From a virus, in the IMG/VR virus record IMGVR_UViG_3300048591_001185, positions 1 to 58,221 of that record: 58,221 nt of DNA, one strand, 5' to 3'. Numbering within the stretch: the stretch's first letter is position 1; every line of letters begins with the position of its first letter. A program made the translations under genes and the position numbers. Below the pieces are notes generated by a model. The model had not been told where the DNA came from. It ran no database searches and saw only the letters and a program-made list of their open reading frames with translations. Below are positions 20,601 through 28,628 of this stretch, in pieces.

Positions 20601-20906
20601 ACAAGCTACGGTGCTTCTGCTGATTATTATTCTGATTATTACACACTATTGCGTTCTGTAATGGGGTTAAATTTAGCATACCAAGATTTGTGCAATGAGG
20701 CTGCTTATTCTGGCTTCACAGAATTTATAAATATATCTGGGCAATTTGATAGTGATTACAATATGCAAGATACAGTTACTGCTGTGAATACCAGAAATTC
20801 CACAACAGAACTAATTGGCACTAATGGAATACATCCAGCAGATGAAGGATATTTACAAATAGCTGATGCAGCATTAAGATGGTTGATTAAGGATTTTTGT
20901 CAATGA
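17622..20906 (+). CDS. Tail fibre/spike with three repeats and SGNH hydrolase domain
   Basis: 1094 aa. The N-terminus (about 1-95) is a tail-attachment-type domain. It is followed by heptad-like NNSISDVKIINDSIGTLKL, a trimeric stalk. Three homologous repeats of about 110-115 aa follow at about 246, 391 and 525; shared words are TGYYV, ASDYVKVTPSTDY, 'AFYD.dK.yISG' and TTPANCYYIR. An SGNH/GDSL hydrolase runs from about 750: GDS at 757-759, a block III-like MLGWNGLV near 937, and H1071 in NGIHPADEGY. The usual catalytic Asp three residues before that His is Asn (N1068). Such domains de-acetylate surface polysaccharide; here the activity is inferred. Confidence 0.8.
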   Translation: MATSKFIKILRDINGVIHSGAKLYVVPQANTYPTGALILTESASKPGYYSRDALADGEYKIYLDSEGTGVLDDTVLYEEHVWHGELRQTTIANRFNSSAELQTAGIADNAVTTNKIVNNSISDVKIINDSIGTLKLVNAAVTPVKMAAQTATVTSLTSPAPSYIGQKGRSAGGLMYTAIALTGTCWELDLGGATPLSVKSVTDHFDSGDSYKLKSSGIKGAAIINSKLFSQAVTIDKISFVKYSKNLFNKSDITSGYYVSNVNGTNTANKSYSAANTYIPVSPSTDYFANKLTRMAFYDIDQVYISGLYISASTGGLMATPANCYYIRVSLLTVDIDDYQVEVGGSATSYVDYSATLNYVDLTDAQLNAKIIEGSLHPVFQIDLYGASTINMFDVDSITTGYYVDWTDGVLDANVGFDASDFMTVKPSMDYKSNFTIRHYAFYDLNKVFISGASSSVTDLTTPSNAYYLRVSFTPTSSPVHSLKQIEEGTTVSTFEKYVKSSVLHEKQVLIRHLNDVLYGNTSNNLFNYAAITEGHFVDSVHGDLDVNATYDASDYVKVTPSTDYVSNFSIVHHAFYDNDKKYISGANGIVTNITTPANCYYIRFSIFASESHTGKQYELGTSATIFESYTEGFKLSDRQVKKKHLDLSIAADPVAPRIIMPDEYVAVVGTKLQIFYRGIIEAKNPMNYFIQIDCAKGKDFIRYFEYTPVIGDVGDVSFKVSLFNDSAVEVATKTINIKVVSQVGDPASTTNILTVGDSFNNGALDWGSVLAKQVYSGTNLMTGLTAISNIEFVGELGTSPEQYTGYGGWEFEEYNSEPDATTSNVWVYCTHDKDASDQESIWIDSNSKTWQLETIETNRLEFKHYGTNVSEVMPASGILTHSSAATHTTDITYTSTQVADSNPFWDSVGGDVDFHNWFATKYPTKESGGEVIDACFIMLGWNGLVMNAPLAADQETFIVKARTFLDNLHTDYPSCKVYIMGVQVPSVNGGLGTSYGASADYYSDYYTLLRSVMGLNLAYQDLCNEAAYSGFTEFINISGQFDSDYNMQDTVTAVNTRNSTTELIGTNGIHPADEGYLQIADAALRWLIKDFCQ

Positions 20907-20965
20907 CAGACAACAACCAAAATATTGAAATAGCAAGAGAATTAATGAACAAATTTGTATATTAA
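20903..20965 (+). CDS. Possible 20-aa leader-like peptide gene
   Basis: ATG overlaps the fibre stop (ATGA), with TAAGGA about 10 bases upstream. It codes MTDNNQNIEIARELMNKFVY and stops within the TTGTATATTAA motif. It may be chance or a small coupled gene. Low confidence. Confidence 0.25.
   Translation: MTDNNQNIEIARELMNKFVY
20955..20965 (+). promoter_or_regulatory. Candidate phage promoter motif TTGTATATTAA
   Basis: Exact copy of the recurring motif, 48 bases ahead of the start codon at 21003. It is preceded and followed by T/A runs. See the finding on this motif family. Confidence 0.42.
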
Positions 20966-21002
20966 ATATATTTCCACTCATTAAATTAAAGGAACAAGTA
21001 TC

Positions 21003-21428
21003 ATGGAAGAAAATATTGTTGAAAAAATTAAAAGGATTTTATTGACTGACCCAGAAGTAAAAGTAAAATGGGATGACTTGACTCACATCACTTCAATAGC
21101 TGATGCCCTTAATTCATTCAAACTTTTATTTTTCTTCATCAAAAAACTTGTCTATGTAATAGAAATAGTACAAGCTGAATTTGGTGGAATGGAAAAAGAA
21201 GAAAGAATTGACTATGCTGCTCAAGTATTAGATGATTTGATATCATTTAGTGGTTGGGCATTTTGGTTGGAAGCAGTTGATTATATGTTTTTCAAATTTG
21301 CCATAAGTCAAGTTGTTGCTGCTTTGGATGATAGATATGGTACAGGTAGCTGGTTTACAAATTATGATGCTATAAAAAATATTGATAAAGATGAATTGTA
21401 TATTAAAGCAACAAGAAAAGAATTTTAA
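21003..21428 (+). CDS. Conserved-looking phage protein of unknown function
   Basis: 141 aa, start after AAAGGAACAAG. Helical with amphipathic stretches (LNSFKLLFFFIKKLVYVIEIV, VLDDLISFSGWAFWLEAVDYMFFKFAISQVVAAL). The first is hydrophobic enough to graze a membrane, so a lysis role is conceivable from the position after the fibre. No holin topology is clear. It lies alone between a promoter-like motif and a strong terminator. Confidence 0.5.
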   Translation: MEENIVEKIKRILLTDPEVKVKWDDLTHITSIADALNSFKLLFFFIKKLVYVIEIVQAEFGGMEKEERIDYAAQVLDDLISFSGWAFWLEAVDYMFFKFAISQVVAALDDRYGTGSWFTNYDAIKNIDKDELYIKATRKEF

Positions 21429-21473
21429 TAAACATATTCCTTATGTATGTGTTATCTGAACTGTAACACTCTG

Positions 21474-21506
21474 AAATGCCTGGTTTTTTTCAGCCAGGCA
21501 TTTTTT
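21474..21506 (+). terminator. Rho-independent terminator ending the structural operon
   Basis: Perfect 10-bp stem AAATGCCTGG (21474-21483) with CCAGGCATTT (21494-21503), a 10-base loop and a T-run through 21506. A second hairpin (GTGTTA/TAACAC) precedes it at about 21450-21469. Confidence 0.88.
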
Positions 21507-21532
21507 ATATCCACCTGAAGTCAAACCAATTC

Positions 21533-21543
21533 ATGTATATTAC
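21533..21543 (+). promoter_or_regulatory. Candidate promoter, near-match ATGTATATTAC
   Basis: Differs from TTGTATATTAA at the first and last base. It lies 31 bases before the start codon at 21564 and directly after the terminator, where a new transcript must start. Confidence 0.4.
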
Positions 21544-21563
21544 TATAAAAATGGAACATTTCA

Positions 21564-23342
21564 ATGAGCACTATCATTCAATTACAAAACTTTCAAGACA
21601 ATTCTATTATGATAAGAATAAAAGGTGAAAAATTTTACAGCATTTTAGAAATTATAAAAGATTTACCTGTTAGAAATTACATCAAACAAGAAAAAGTTTG
21701 GACAATTCCATTTAGTGACCTTGCATTATTTGTTACAAAAATGAAAAATTCTGATAATACTGTTATAATTAAGATTGAACAGAATGTTAAAGACAAATAT
21801 TTTCAGTTTAGGGAATGGAAAAAAAGACAATTATTCATAAAAGCTGACAAGAAGTATGAATTAATTGAAGAAATAAAAAAGGAAATGGTGGTTGATGAAA
21901 GAATGTATCCATTTCAACTGATTGGAGCATACTTTTTATACAAATCAGGTGATGCTTTGCTGTGTGATATGGTTGGATTGGGCAAAACTGTACAAAGTCT
22001 ATGTGCTAATGAGACACATTTTTATGATAAGTCAATAAATTTCACCATAATAATCTGCCCAAGTACATTAAAAAAGAATTGGGAAGATGAAATAAATCTA
22101 TGGACAAAGGAAAAAACATCAATAATAATTGGTGGTACAAAGGCACAAAGAAAAAAGCAATATAAATCAGCTTATAAATGTGATTATATGATAATAAATT
22201 ATGACTTACTCAACCATGACATGGATATCATTGATGAATTTATAATACAAAAAGGATTTGTATATTCAGTTATCATTGATGAAATTCAGTATATAAAAAA
22301 CCATCAAGCCAAAAGAAGCAAACATACCAAAAATATTTCAGCCTTTGCAAAATACTCTATTGGTTTATCAGCCACAGCAATAGAAAATAGTTTATTGGAC
22401 TTGTGGTCAATCTTTCAAGGTATAAATGAGACTGTATTTGGTGGGGCAGGATTATTGTGGCATTTTAAAGATAAGTATTTAGTGATGGATTTTTTTGGCA
22501 ATGCTATTGATTATAAAAATGAAGCTATTGTTAAGAATAGAATGTCACCATATTTGATTAGAAGAATGAAGGATGAGGTGTTGGATGAATTACCTGATAA
22601 GATTGAAAACAATTATTGGGTTGAGTTATCCCCAGAGCAAAGAAAATTTTATGATGAAGTAAAAAATAAAATTGTCACTGAAATAGGAAACCAAGAAAAA
22701 GCAGAAAAAATAAAGTCAGCTGAAATATTACCAATGATTGTATATTTAAGACAGTGTGTGCTATCTGCACAACTTATAGGGCACACAGAAAATATTTCAA
22801 CCAAGACAACTCAACTTATGGAGTTTGTTGAAAGTTTAGACAAAGATAGTAAGGTGGTTGTGTTCACTCACTTTGTTGAGATGGTGGAAATATTAAAAAG
22901 AGAATTAGACTTGAAAGGTTATAAAAATATTTGTATCCATGGAAATAGAAAATCAGCTTTGTATTGTCCTGCTGATGATAGGGTGAGTGTGATTAAAAAA
23001 TTTAATGCAGATAAGAAAATAAAAATATTAGTCACCAGTGACATCTTGACTGAAGGTGTAAATATAACAAGTGCAAATTATTTAGTCAATTTTGATATTT
23101 TATTCAATCCTGCTAAAATGGAACAAAGAATTGGCAGGATTGATAGAATTGGCAATAAACACAAGGTGATAAATATTGTGAATATCATAGCATTGAATAC
23201 CATTGAACAAGATGTTTATGAAAAGGTTTGGAAAAAAAGAAACATGAGTATCGATATCATGGATAATAACAAAGTGGAAAATAGGTTGACTATTAAAAAC
23301 ATAAAAAGTTTATTGGAAGTAAAAAATAGAAAATTAATTTGA
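21564..23342 (+). CDS. SNF2-family DNA helicase/translocase
   Basis: 592 aa. ATP-driven translocation on double-stranded DNA, as in recombination or fork remodelling helicases. Motif I is DMVGLGKT (135-142), motif II DEIQ (239-242), motif III SATAIENS (about 267-274). The second RecA lobe has VVVFTHFVEMVEILK, LVTSDILTEGVNI and motif VI QRIGRIDRIG (521-530). The N-terminal 80 residues resemble a HARP-like substrate module (YIKQEKVWTIPF). Length is normal for phage SNF2 proteins. It opens the replication-side transcription unit right after a terminator. Its role in the phage (fork reversal, recombination) is inferred. Confidence 0.9.
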   Translation: MSTIIQLQNFQDNSIMIRIKGEKFYSILEIIKDLPVRNYIKQEKVWTIPFSDLALFVTKMKNSDNTVIIKIEQNVKDKYFQFREWKKRQLFIKADKKYELIEEIKKEMVVDERMYPFQLIGAYFLYKSGDALLCDMVGLGKTVQSLCANETHFYDKSINFTIIICPSTLKKNWEDEINLWTKEKTSIIIGGTKAQRKKQYKSAYKCDYMIINYDLLNHDMDIIDEFIIQKGFVYSVIIDEIQYIKNHQAKRSKHTKNISAFAKYSIGLSATAIENSLLDLWSIFQGINETVFGGAGLLWHFKDKYLVMDFFGNAIDYKNEAIVKNRMSPYLIRRMKDEVLDELPDKIENNYWVELSPEQRKFYDEVKNKIVTEIGNQEKAEKIKSAEILPMIVYLRQCVLSAQLIGHTENISTKTTQLMEFVESLDKDSKVVVFTHFVEMVEILKRELDLKGYKNICIHGNRKSALYCPADDRVSVIKKFNADKKIKILVTSDILTEGVNITSANYLVNFDILFNPAKMEQRIGRIDRIGNKHKVINIVNIIALNTIEQDVYEKVWKKRNMSIDIMDNNKVENRLTIKNIKSLLEVKNRKLI

Positions 23343-23375
23343 GTGTTGAATAAGCCATCTTTTTTAAGGGGGTCA

Positions 23376-23442
23376 TATATTTTATCAAATAAAAGATTTG
23401 AATCGAAATTTCAGCACTCTATGGAATTATTTCAGCACTCTA
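23376..23442 (+). promoter_or_regulatory. 44-nt element (copy C) with duplicated CAGCACTCTA
   Basis: Located in the 155-bp gap after the helicase gene. ATCAAA at 23384 and CAGCAC at 23412 are 28 bases apart, the same spacing as in the two other copies (32,466 and 34,509). A 14-bp word, ATTTCAGCACTCTA, is perfectly repeated at 23408-23421 and 23429-23442, 21 bp apart (two helical turns), as expected of a protein-binding operator pair. Function inferred. Confidence 0.45.
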
Positions 23443-23501
23443 AACTTTTATTTTGAACCAATATTTTTAGTATTTAGAAAAAAAACAATCAGGTACAGGT
23501 G

Positions 23502-24440
23502 ATGGATAATAAATTTTTCAAGCAGGTAATTTTTAATAAAGGTAACAAGTCAGTTAGAATAATTTCAGTTGACTTGAATGGAATGGTGAATGAAATGAAA
23601 AAAGGTAAGGGTGATGAAGGTGAAATTAAATTTACATTTGATGTAGGTGATGAATATGATTTCAAATTTGATGAAGATATTGAAACAGGTCAAAGATGCT
23701 TAACCATCTCATTAATTTCCGTAAGGAAATTTAAAAATAAAAATAATAATAAAAATTATATTAATTCCAAAAAAGAGAATAAGAAAATAGAAAGAAAGAA
23801 GTACCAAGAAAGAAAGAACAAAGAAACAGAGAAAAAAGTCAGCAACTATCCACCACCTACTACCACCTACCAAAAATTACATTCTACCAATGGAAAACCA
23901 GAAATAAAGAATAGCAACCCAAATCCAAAGCAGTTGAGAACTGATTTAAGCAATGATAAATCAAAATTTTATTATGAAGGTGATGAGTTTGTTCAAAGTA
24001 AAGAAGCAACCAAGGTTGCTGTTAAAATTAGCAAGTTGAAAGATTGGGAATGTGTGGTGGTTGATAAATGGTCAAGCAGTCAGTTTTTGCAATACATGGG
24101 TCATAAATTTAATCAAGTATATGGTTTCAGCAGTCTTGAATTTTCAGTGGTTGATGGTAAAAGGTATCAATCAAGTGCCAAAGGAATACTGTATGTAAAA
24201 ATAAAATCAAAATTGGTAAGTGTGTTTGCTGAAATAAATTTGGGTAAGGCTGACTTGAAAAATTATATTGACTGGATGTATGATATCAAGTCAAGTGAAT
24301 TAGATTTTCCAATTACTTTGAATTTCTTGTGTAGCAAAGCTATGATAACAGAATGGTTACAAAAGAAAATTAAGAAAGGTAAAAATAATATCAACAAAAA
24401 TATTGGTGTAAACAAAAAAATTCATAAACCAAAAATGTAA
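23502..24440 (+). CDS. Unknown replication-module protein with Lys/Asn-rich linker
   Basis: 312 aa from ATG 23502 (a GTG directly before it at 23499 is possible). The N-terminal 75 residues look like a small beta domain (VRIISVDLNGMVNEM, EIKFTFDVGDEYDFKF). A very basic, low-complexity linker (about 80-145, many K/N/E) follows. The C-terminal domain (about 160-290) includes LKDWECVVVDKWSSSQFLQY and NLGKADLKNYIDWMYDI. No family recognised. Lying between the helicase and DnaB/DnaG, it may bind DNA or load helicase; this is a guess from position. Confidence 0.55.
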   Translation: MDNKFFKQVIFNKGNKSVRIISVDLNGMVNEMKKGKGDEGEIKFTFDVGDEYDFKFDEDIETGQRCLTISLISVRKFKNKNNNKNYINSKKENKKIERKKYQERKNKETEKKVSNYPPPTTTYQKLHSTNGKPEIKNSNPNPKQLRTDLSNDKSKFYYEGDEFVQSKEATKVAVKISKLKDWECVVVDKWSSSQFLQYMGHKFNQVYGFSSLEFSVVDGKRYQSSAKGILYVKIKSKLVSVFAEINLGKADLKNYIDWMYDIKSSELDFPITLNFLCSKAMITEWLQKKIKKGKNNINKNIGVNKKIHKPKM

Positions 24441-24442
24441 AA

Positions 24443-24453
24443 TTGTATATTAT
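24443..24453 (+). promoter_or_regulatory. Candidate promoter TTGTATATTAT
   Basis: One base off the TTGTATATTAA consensus and 31 bases ahead of the ATG at 24474. Confidence 0.4.
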
Positions 24454-24473
24454 TAAAAAAATGGATTTAGTGT

Positions 24474-25055
24474 ATGGATGTAAATAAAATTCCAACAGAT
24501 ATTGTTGAAAAAGTAAATAGGAAATATGGTCATAAAAACTTGAGAAAATTTCTGAATTATTATCATTCAGGCTTGCCTGAAAAATATTGGAATAGTGCTG
24601 AATGTAAATATTTAGCTGATATGGAAGCAATGGCTAACACATCTAATGTTACTGTGTTATCTGAAAGTGTTAATAAATCTGATGACATAGTTTATAATTT
24701 TTTAAAAAGTCAAATTGACAAAAAGGTAAATTGCATATCAGTTGATTTTGTTACTCTTAATTCAACAATCATAGATAAATTCAGTCAAATAAATTTAGAT
24801 GTGTTAAAGGAATTTGAGAAATTTGAAATTGTAGGTATTGTTGGTTTGAAAAGATATGGAAAAATTTATGATAGATTTTATCCAGCAATTACCAGCATAC
24901 TCAACACTTTAATACATAATTCATCATTTCAAAAAAGGATTTTATTAAGCATTGAAACAAAGGATGATGATTTGGAAAAAATAGGTGATATGTTTGGTGA
25001 AGAATTTATGAATATGATTATAAGTGATTTTGAAATTTTCAGTATAATAAAATAA
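24474..25055 (+). CDS. Unknown protein, possible helicase-loading accessory
   Basis: 193 aa. The N-terminus VEKVNRKYGHKNLRKFLNYY is helical. The C-terminal 110 residues alternate strand and helix (VNCISVDFVTLNSTIIDKF, EIVGIVGLKRYGKIYD, KRILLSIETKDDDLEKIGDM, ISDFEIFSII) in a P-loop-like rhythm, but no Walker A is present. The position three genes upstream of the DnaB-like helicase is where loaders often sit. Not recognised; function open. Confidence 0.5.
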   Translation: MDVNKIPTDIVEKVNRKYGHKNLRKFLNYYHSGLPEKYWNSAECKYLADMEAMANTSNVTVLSESVNKSDDIVYNFLKSQIDKKVNCISVDFVTLNSTIIDKFSQINLDVLKEFEKFEIVGIVGLKRYGKIYDRFYPAITSILNTLIHNSSFQKRILLSIETKDDDLEKIGDMFGEEFMNMIISDFEIFSIIK

Positions 25056-25064
25056 AGGAAAGTT

Positions 25065-25286
25065 ATGAATCATTTTGTTGAAAGCACAGTAAGAACAACC
25101 AAGTTGTGGTGCAGTAAGTGCAGAGCCAAAATACATAGAGAAGATGATGTGATTTTTGAATTGAATGATAGAGGTAAGATGGAGAATGTTTATGGTGAAA
25201 GATGTGGCTGTAGAAAGGATTTTGAAATGGAAGCATATGAAGAAACAGTTCACCAATTTAGCAGTGAAGGTCTTGGGCAGGATTGA
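25065..25286 (+). CDS. Small zinc-ribbon protein
   Basis: 73 aa, start after AAAGGAAAGTT. Two cysteine pairs, WCSKCRAK (CxxC) and RCGCRKD (CxC), about 30 residues apart, could hold one zinc. Such phage proteins often bind nucleic acid or RNA polymerase; here unproven. It ends overlapping the next gene (TGATGG). Confidence 0.55.
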   Translation: MNHFVESTVRTTKLWCSKCRAKIHREDDVIFELNDRGKMENVYGERCGCRKDFEMEAYEETVHQFSSEGLGQD

Positions 25287-25546
25287 TGGTTGATGATGAA
25301 TTAACATACAAAGATTTCAAGACAGGCTTGACCTTCAAAGAAGTTAGGCAGATACTTCAAATTGAAGCTGATAGTAAATATGAAAAAGGTGAATACATGT
25401 TTATCACCAGAGCAACAGTGTTGGGTAGGTGGTTTCAAATTAAAAAACAGATGTATGATATGTATTTACAGAATGTTGCATATTTTCAGATGGCTGAAGA
25501 TAGCAAAAGAAAAAACACGCCTGATTTTATTCATAAGGAATATTAA
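25286..25546 (+). CDS. Small unknown protein
   Basis: 86 aa from ATG 25286 (an in-frame TTG at 25283 is also possible). Starts inside the preceding stop and ends one base into the DnaB gene, so it is coupled to both. KEVRQILQIEADSKYEKG followed by a long helix (ITRATVLGRWFQIKKQMYDMY). No family recognised. Confidence 0.55.
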   Translation: MVDDELTYKDFKTGLTFKEVRQILQIEADSKYEKGEYMFITRATVLGRWFQIKKQMYDMYLQNVAYFQMAEDSKRKNTPDFIHKEY

Positions 25547-26982
25547 TGAAGTTGAATAATGTTAATGTTGAAAGAAATGTATTAAGATGTTTGATAAATT
25601 TAAGTGATTATGCTGCATCAATATTTATGTATGGAAATATTGTTGAAGAACATTTTGCTGATTTATTCCACAGAGATACATTTAAAGCTGTACAAAATTT
25701 TTATAAAAGATTTAGCACACCACCCACATCTGAAAAATTAAAACACCATATATTAAATTTCATAACCTATGACAATAGGTTCAAGACTAAAGAAAACCAA
25801 CGTAAAATATGGGTTCAAAATGTTGATAAGTTTTTTAAACCATTGACCAAAGAATTAATAGCAGGTAAGGATTCAGACTTAGCATTACTTGAAGATTTTA
25901 GAAAAGGTAGATTATTACAGAAGTTTTTAATATCATCTGAAGATAGTTTTTCATCAGGGAAATATGGTGAAATAATTGATACAATGGGTGAGGTTGTTAA
26001 TAGCACCAGGGCTGTTGATAATATAATTATGGAAGGCAATATTGTTGAAGATTTTGGTCAGCATGTTCAACTTATAAAAATGAAAAAATCAGGATTAATA
26101 AAGCCAGTAAACACTGGAATTACTGGAGCAATGGAAAATATAGAAACTGGTGATTTCAAAATAGTTGAATTAGATACATTTTTAGATGGTGGATTGTATC
26201 CTGGTGAGATGACATTGGTTATTGGTGAAAATAGTGTTGGTAAGTCATTTTTATTGATGGAAATACCTGTTAATGCTGCAATGGTAAATAAGCAAAATAC
26301 CATATTATTCACAATAGAAATGAACAAAATACAAGAACAAATGAGAATTTATAGCAGAATAACAAGCATACCATTTTATAAATTTAGAACAGGTGAAATT
26401 AAGAAAAGTGAATTGATAAAAGTAAAAGAAAAATTAGAGTGGTGGAAAGAAAATTGTGGAATATTGCATGTGGTAAGTTTTGACAAAGGTGCTACATCTT
26501 TGGATATAGAAAATAAATTGAAGGCTGCTGAAGACAAGTATGGAAAAGAATTTCACATTGCCAGCATTGATTATTTAAATGATATGAAACCATTAGGAAA
26601 ATTTCAGAACAATAAAAGTTGGGATGCAATGGGCGAGATAAGTTGGGACTTGGCACAATTGAGTAAGAAACACAATAACAGAAAGGGCATACCTATAATA
26701 ACTGCTAACCAAAAGAAAACAACCAGGGCAGGTAGTGAAACAACTTCATGGTCAGATGCAGCATTTTCACCATTACCATCTCAGCATTCAACCATCGGTA
26801 TAGGAATCAGTCAATCAGAAAATGATAGAGAATTAGGCAGGATAAGATATGACATTTTCAAAGATAGGTATGGTAAGAAGTCAGTAAGTTTTTATACATT
26901 CCCTGATTTTTCAATAAGCAAAATAAGCAGTTTGAAAAAATTACATGAATTTTATGACATTGAAGGTGGTGGAATAAAATAA
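25546..26982 (+). CDS. dnaB: DnaB-like replicative DNA helicase
   Basis: 478 aa. Unwinds the fork as a hexamer, driven by ATP. The N-terminal helical domain (about 1-150, e.g. VERNVLRCLINLSDYAASIF) is followed by the RecA-type core. Walker A is GENSVGKS (227-234), the catalytic-Glu strand is TILFTIEMN, and Walker B is IASIDYLNDM (about 338-347). A Q..K..R-type loop region follows. It overlaps the primase start by one base, so helicase and primase are made together. Length is standard for DnaB. Confidence 0.92.
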   Translation: MKLNNVNVERNVLRCLINLSDYAASIFMYGNIVEEHFADLFHRDTFKAVQNFYKRFSTPPTSEKLKHHILNFITYDNRFKTKENQRKIWVQNVDKFFKPLTKELIAGKDSDLALLEDFRKGRLLQKFLISSEDSFSSGKYGEIIDTMGEVVNSTRAVDNIIMEGNIVEDFGQHVQLIKMKKSGLIKPVNTGITGAMENIETGDFKIVELDTFLDGGLYPGEMTLVIGENSVGKSFLLMEIPVNAAMVNKQNTILFTIEMNKIQEQMRIYSRITSIPFYKFRTGEIKKSELIKVKEKLEWWKENCGILHVVSFDKGATSLDIENKLKAAEDKYGKEFHIASIDYLNDMKPLGKFQNNKSWDAMGEISWDLAQLSKKHNNRKGIPIITANQKKTTRAGSETTSWSDAAFSPLPSQHSTIGIGISQSENDRELGRIRYDIFKDRYGKKSVSFYTFPDFSISKISSLKKLHEFYDIEGGGIK

Positions 26983-28001
26983 TGGCAAGAAGTTTAAAAG
27001 ATATTGTTAAGAGTGATTATGGTTTGGGTTCATTTCCTTTTGTTGATGTTGAAGAATTTATTGAAAGTCAAGGCATTGAATTTACCAAGTCAGGTGATTG
27101 GTTGAAGATGAGATGCATACTACCATTTGGGCACAAAGACCATTCACCTTCAATGTTTATACACTCTAAACATGGGGCATATAATTGTTTTGTTTGTGGA
27201 ACAGGGAATTGGAATCAACTTTGTGAACACATGGAATGGAATGTTGAGATTGAGAGTATTACTATTGATGGAGTGCCTGATGTAGTTTGGAAAGATACTC
27301 AAGAAAAAATAAAAAATATTGATAAGAATAAAACCAAAGAACACTCAAAGTCAATACCTAAAGGATTCAAAAAAATAACAATAACTGATAAACATTGTAT
27401 CAAACATCATAAATATATGGTTGATAGAAATATTGAAAATTTAATAGATATGTTTAATGTTGGATATGTGCCAAAAGGTGATAGTAAATATGGAATGAAT
27501 TTTGTAAATAGAATAATCATACCATGCCATGATAATAGTGGAAATTATATGTGGTGTGAAGGTAGGGCAATAGTTCACACTAAGGTTGATAGAAAGTATT
27601 ACAGACCTTTTGGGATAAATAAAACTAAGTATTTATTCAATTATCATAGGGTTATTAGAGCCAACTATGATTGGGTGATAGTGGTTGAAGGTATTATTGA
27701 TGCTATGATATTGTGGAGTTGGAGACTGCCTGGGGTGTGTTGTTTTGGTGCAAGTATATCTGATGAACAGATAAGTTTGTTATCCAAATTTAATAAGGTG
27801 TTTGTTTGTTTAGATAATGATCCAGCAGGAATAAAAGGTTGGATTGGAGATAGAGAAAAGAATAAAAATGGTGTGAAACAAAAATTGATTGGTATAGGAA
27901 TTTCTGTAAATAGAATAATGATGCCTAAAGGCAAAGATGTAAATAATTTGACTGAAATACACTTCAAAAAACTTCTTAAAAAATCCAAAAAAATAGTATA
28001 A
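26982..28001 (+). CDS. dnaG: DnaG-type DNA primase
   Basis: 339 aa, shorter than bacterial DnaG (about 600) because it lacks the C-terminal helicase-binding domain, as in many phages. The N-terminal zinc-binding domain has C45, H51, C69 and C72 (CILPFGH..., YNCFVCG). The TOPRIM catalytic core has VVEGIIDAM (Glu near 235) and CLDNDPAG (near 277), the two acidic metal-binding motifs. Makes RNA primers for the DnaE-like polymerase encoded downstream. Confidence 0.9.
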   Translation: MARSLKDIVKSDYGLGSFPFVDVEEFIESQGIEFTKSGDWLKMRCILPFGHKDHSPSMFIHSKHGAYNCFVCGTGNWNQLCEHMEWNVEIESITIDGVPDVVWKDTQEKIKNIDKNKTKEHSKSIPKGFKKITITDKHCIKHHKYMVDRNIENLIDMFNVGYVPKGDSKYGMNFVNRIIIPCHDNSGNYMWCEGRAIVHTKVDRKYYRPFGINKTKYLFNYHRVIRANYDWVIVVEGIIDAMILWSWRLPGVCCFGASISDEQISLLSKFNKVFVCLDNDPAGIKGWIGDREKNKNGVKQKLIGIGISVNRIMMPKGKDVNNLTEIHFKKLLKKSKKIV

Positions 28002-28628
28002 AAAAATCTATAAAAATAGTCTAAAAAATAGATAAAATTTATAATTAATTTTGTTTATTTTCTCATCAAATATAAGTAGTAATTTACTTATTTTTTTAGT
28101 TTTTCTATACCTATTTTCAATTTCATAGTAAAAAATTCTGTTTTTTAGAGTGGAAAAGTGAAAAAAAGTTAATTTATTTTATTGGAATTTAGCTTATAAA
28201 CACAGTTTTCCAAAAAAAATAGAAAAATATTTGGTTTTACAATAGGAAATATGGAATTTTTTACTATATTAAGGCAGGTGAAAAAAAGTTCTTTGATAAA
28301 TTGATTGATTGGATTTGAAGTGAAAGTAAAAATATATGAGTAATTTCAAATTGTTAAGCCACTTCTAACCACTGTTCTACAATACACTAACTAAGATATA
28401 ATTTCAAATAGGTAATAAAGACAAAAACCACAGACCATCAATTTCACATAATGGAATGTGTATAGACACTAATTTTTAATATCATCCAAGTTGGTAGCAG
28501 TGAATTGACTTAGAAAATAAGTCAGGCTTCAAAAAGTTAGGAAAAATCCTTTGGTTAATGTCCTTGGATGTGTATCCAAGTTGAAAAAGCAAAAGCAGAA
28601 ACATTAAACATTAATAAGGAATAAGGAA
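28002..28628 (+). other. 627-bp AT-rich non-coding region with hairpins, possible origin or leader RNA
   Basis: No convincing gene, tRNA or terminator. The first 250 bases are extremely AT-rich. GTGAAAAAAAGTT occurs twice (near 28155 and 28278). The last 150 bases contain a perfect hairpin TGACTTA-GAAAA-TAAGTCA (28506-28524) and CTTGGAT-GTGT-ATCCAAG (28563-28580). The word ATCCAAGTTG occurs at 28484-28493 and again at 28574-28583, so CTTGGAT could pair with either copy: a switch-like arrangement ahead of the 28629 gene. Lying just after helicase and primase, an origin is also possible. Confidence 0.5.

Noticed and set aside
25362-25559. 65-aa + strand ORF in another frame
   Set aside because: Overlaps two better-supported genes, no ribosome site.
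28002-28628. tRNA gene in the non-coding gap
   Set aside because: No T-loop-like GTTCNANNC with matching acceptor stem could be found by eye.
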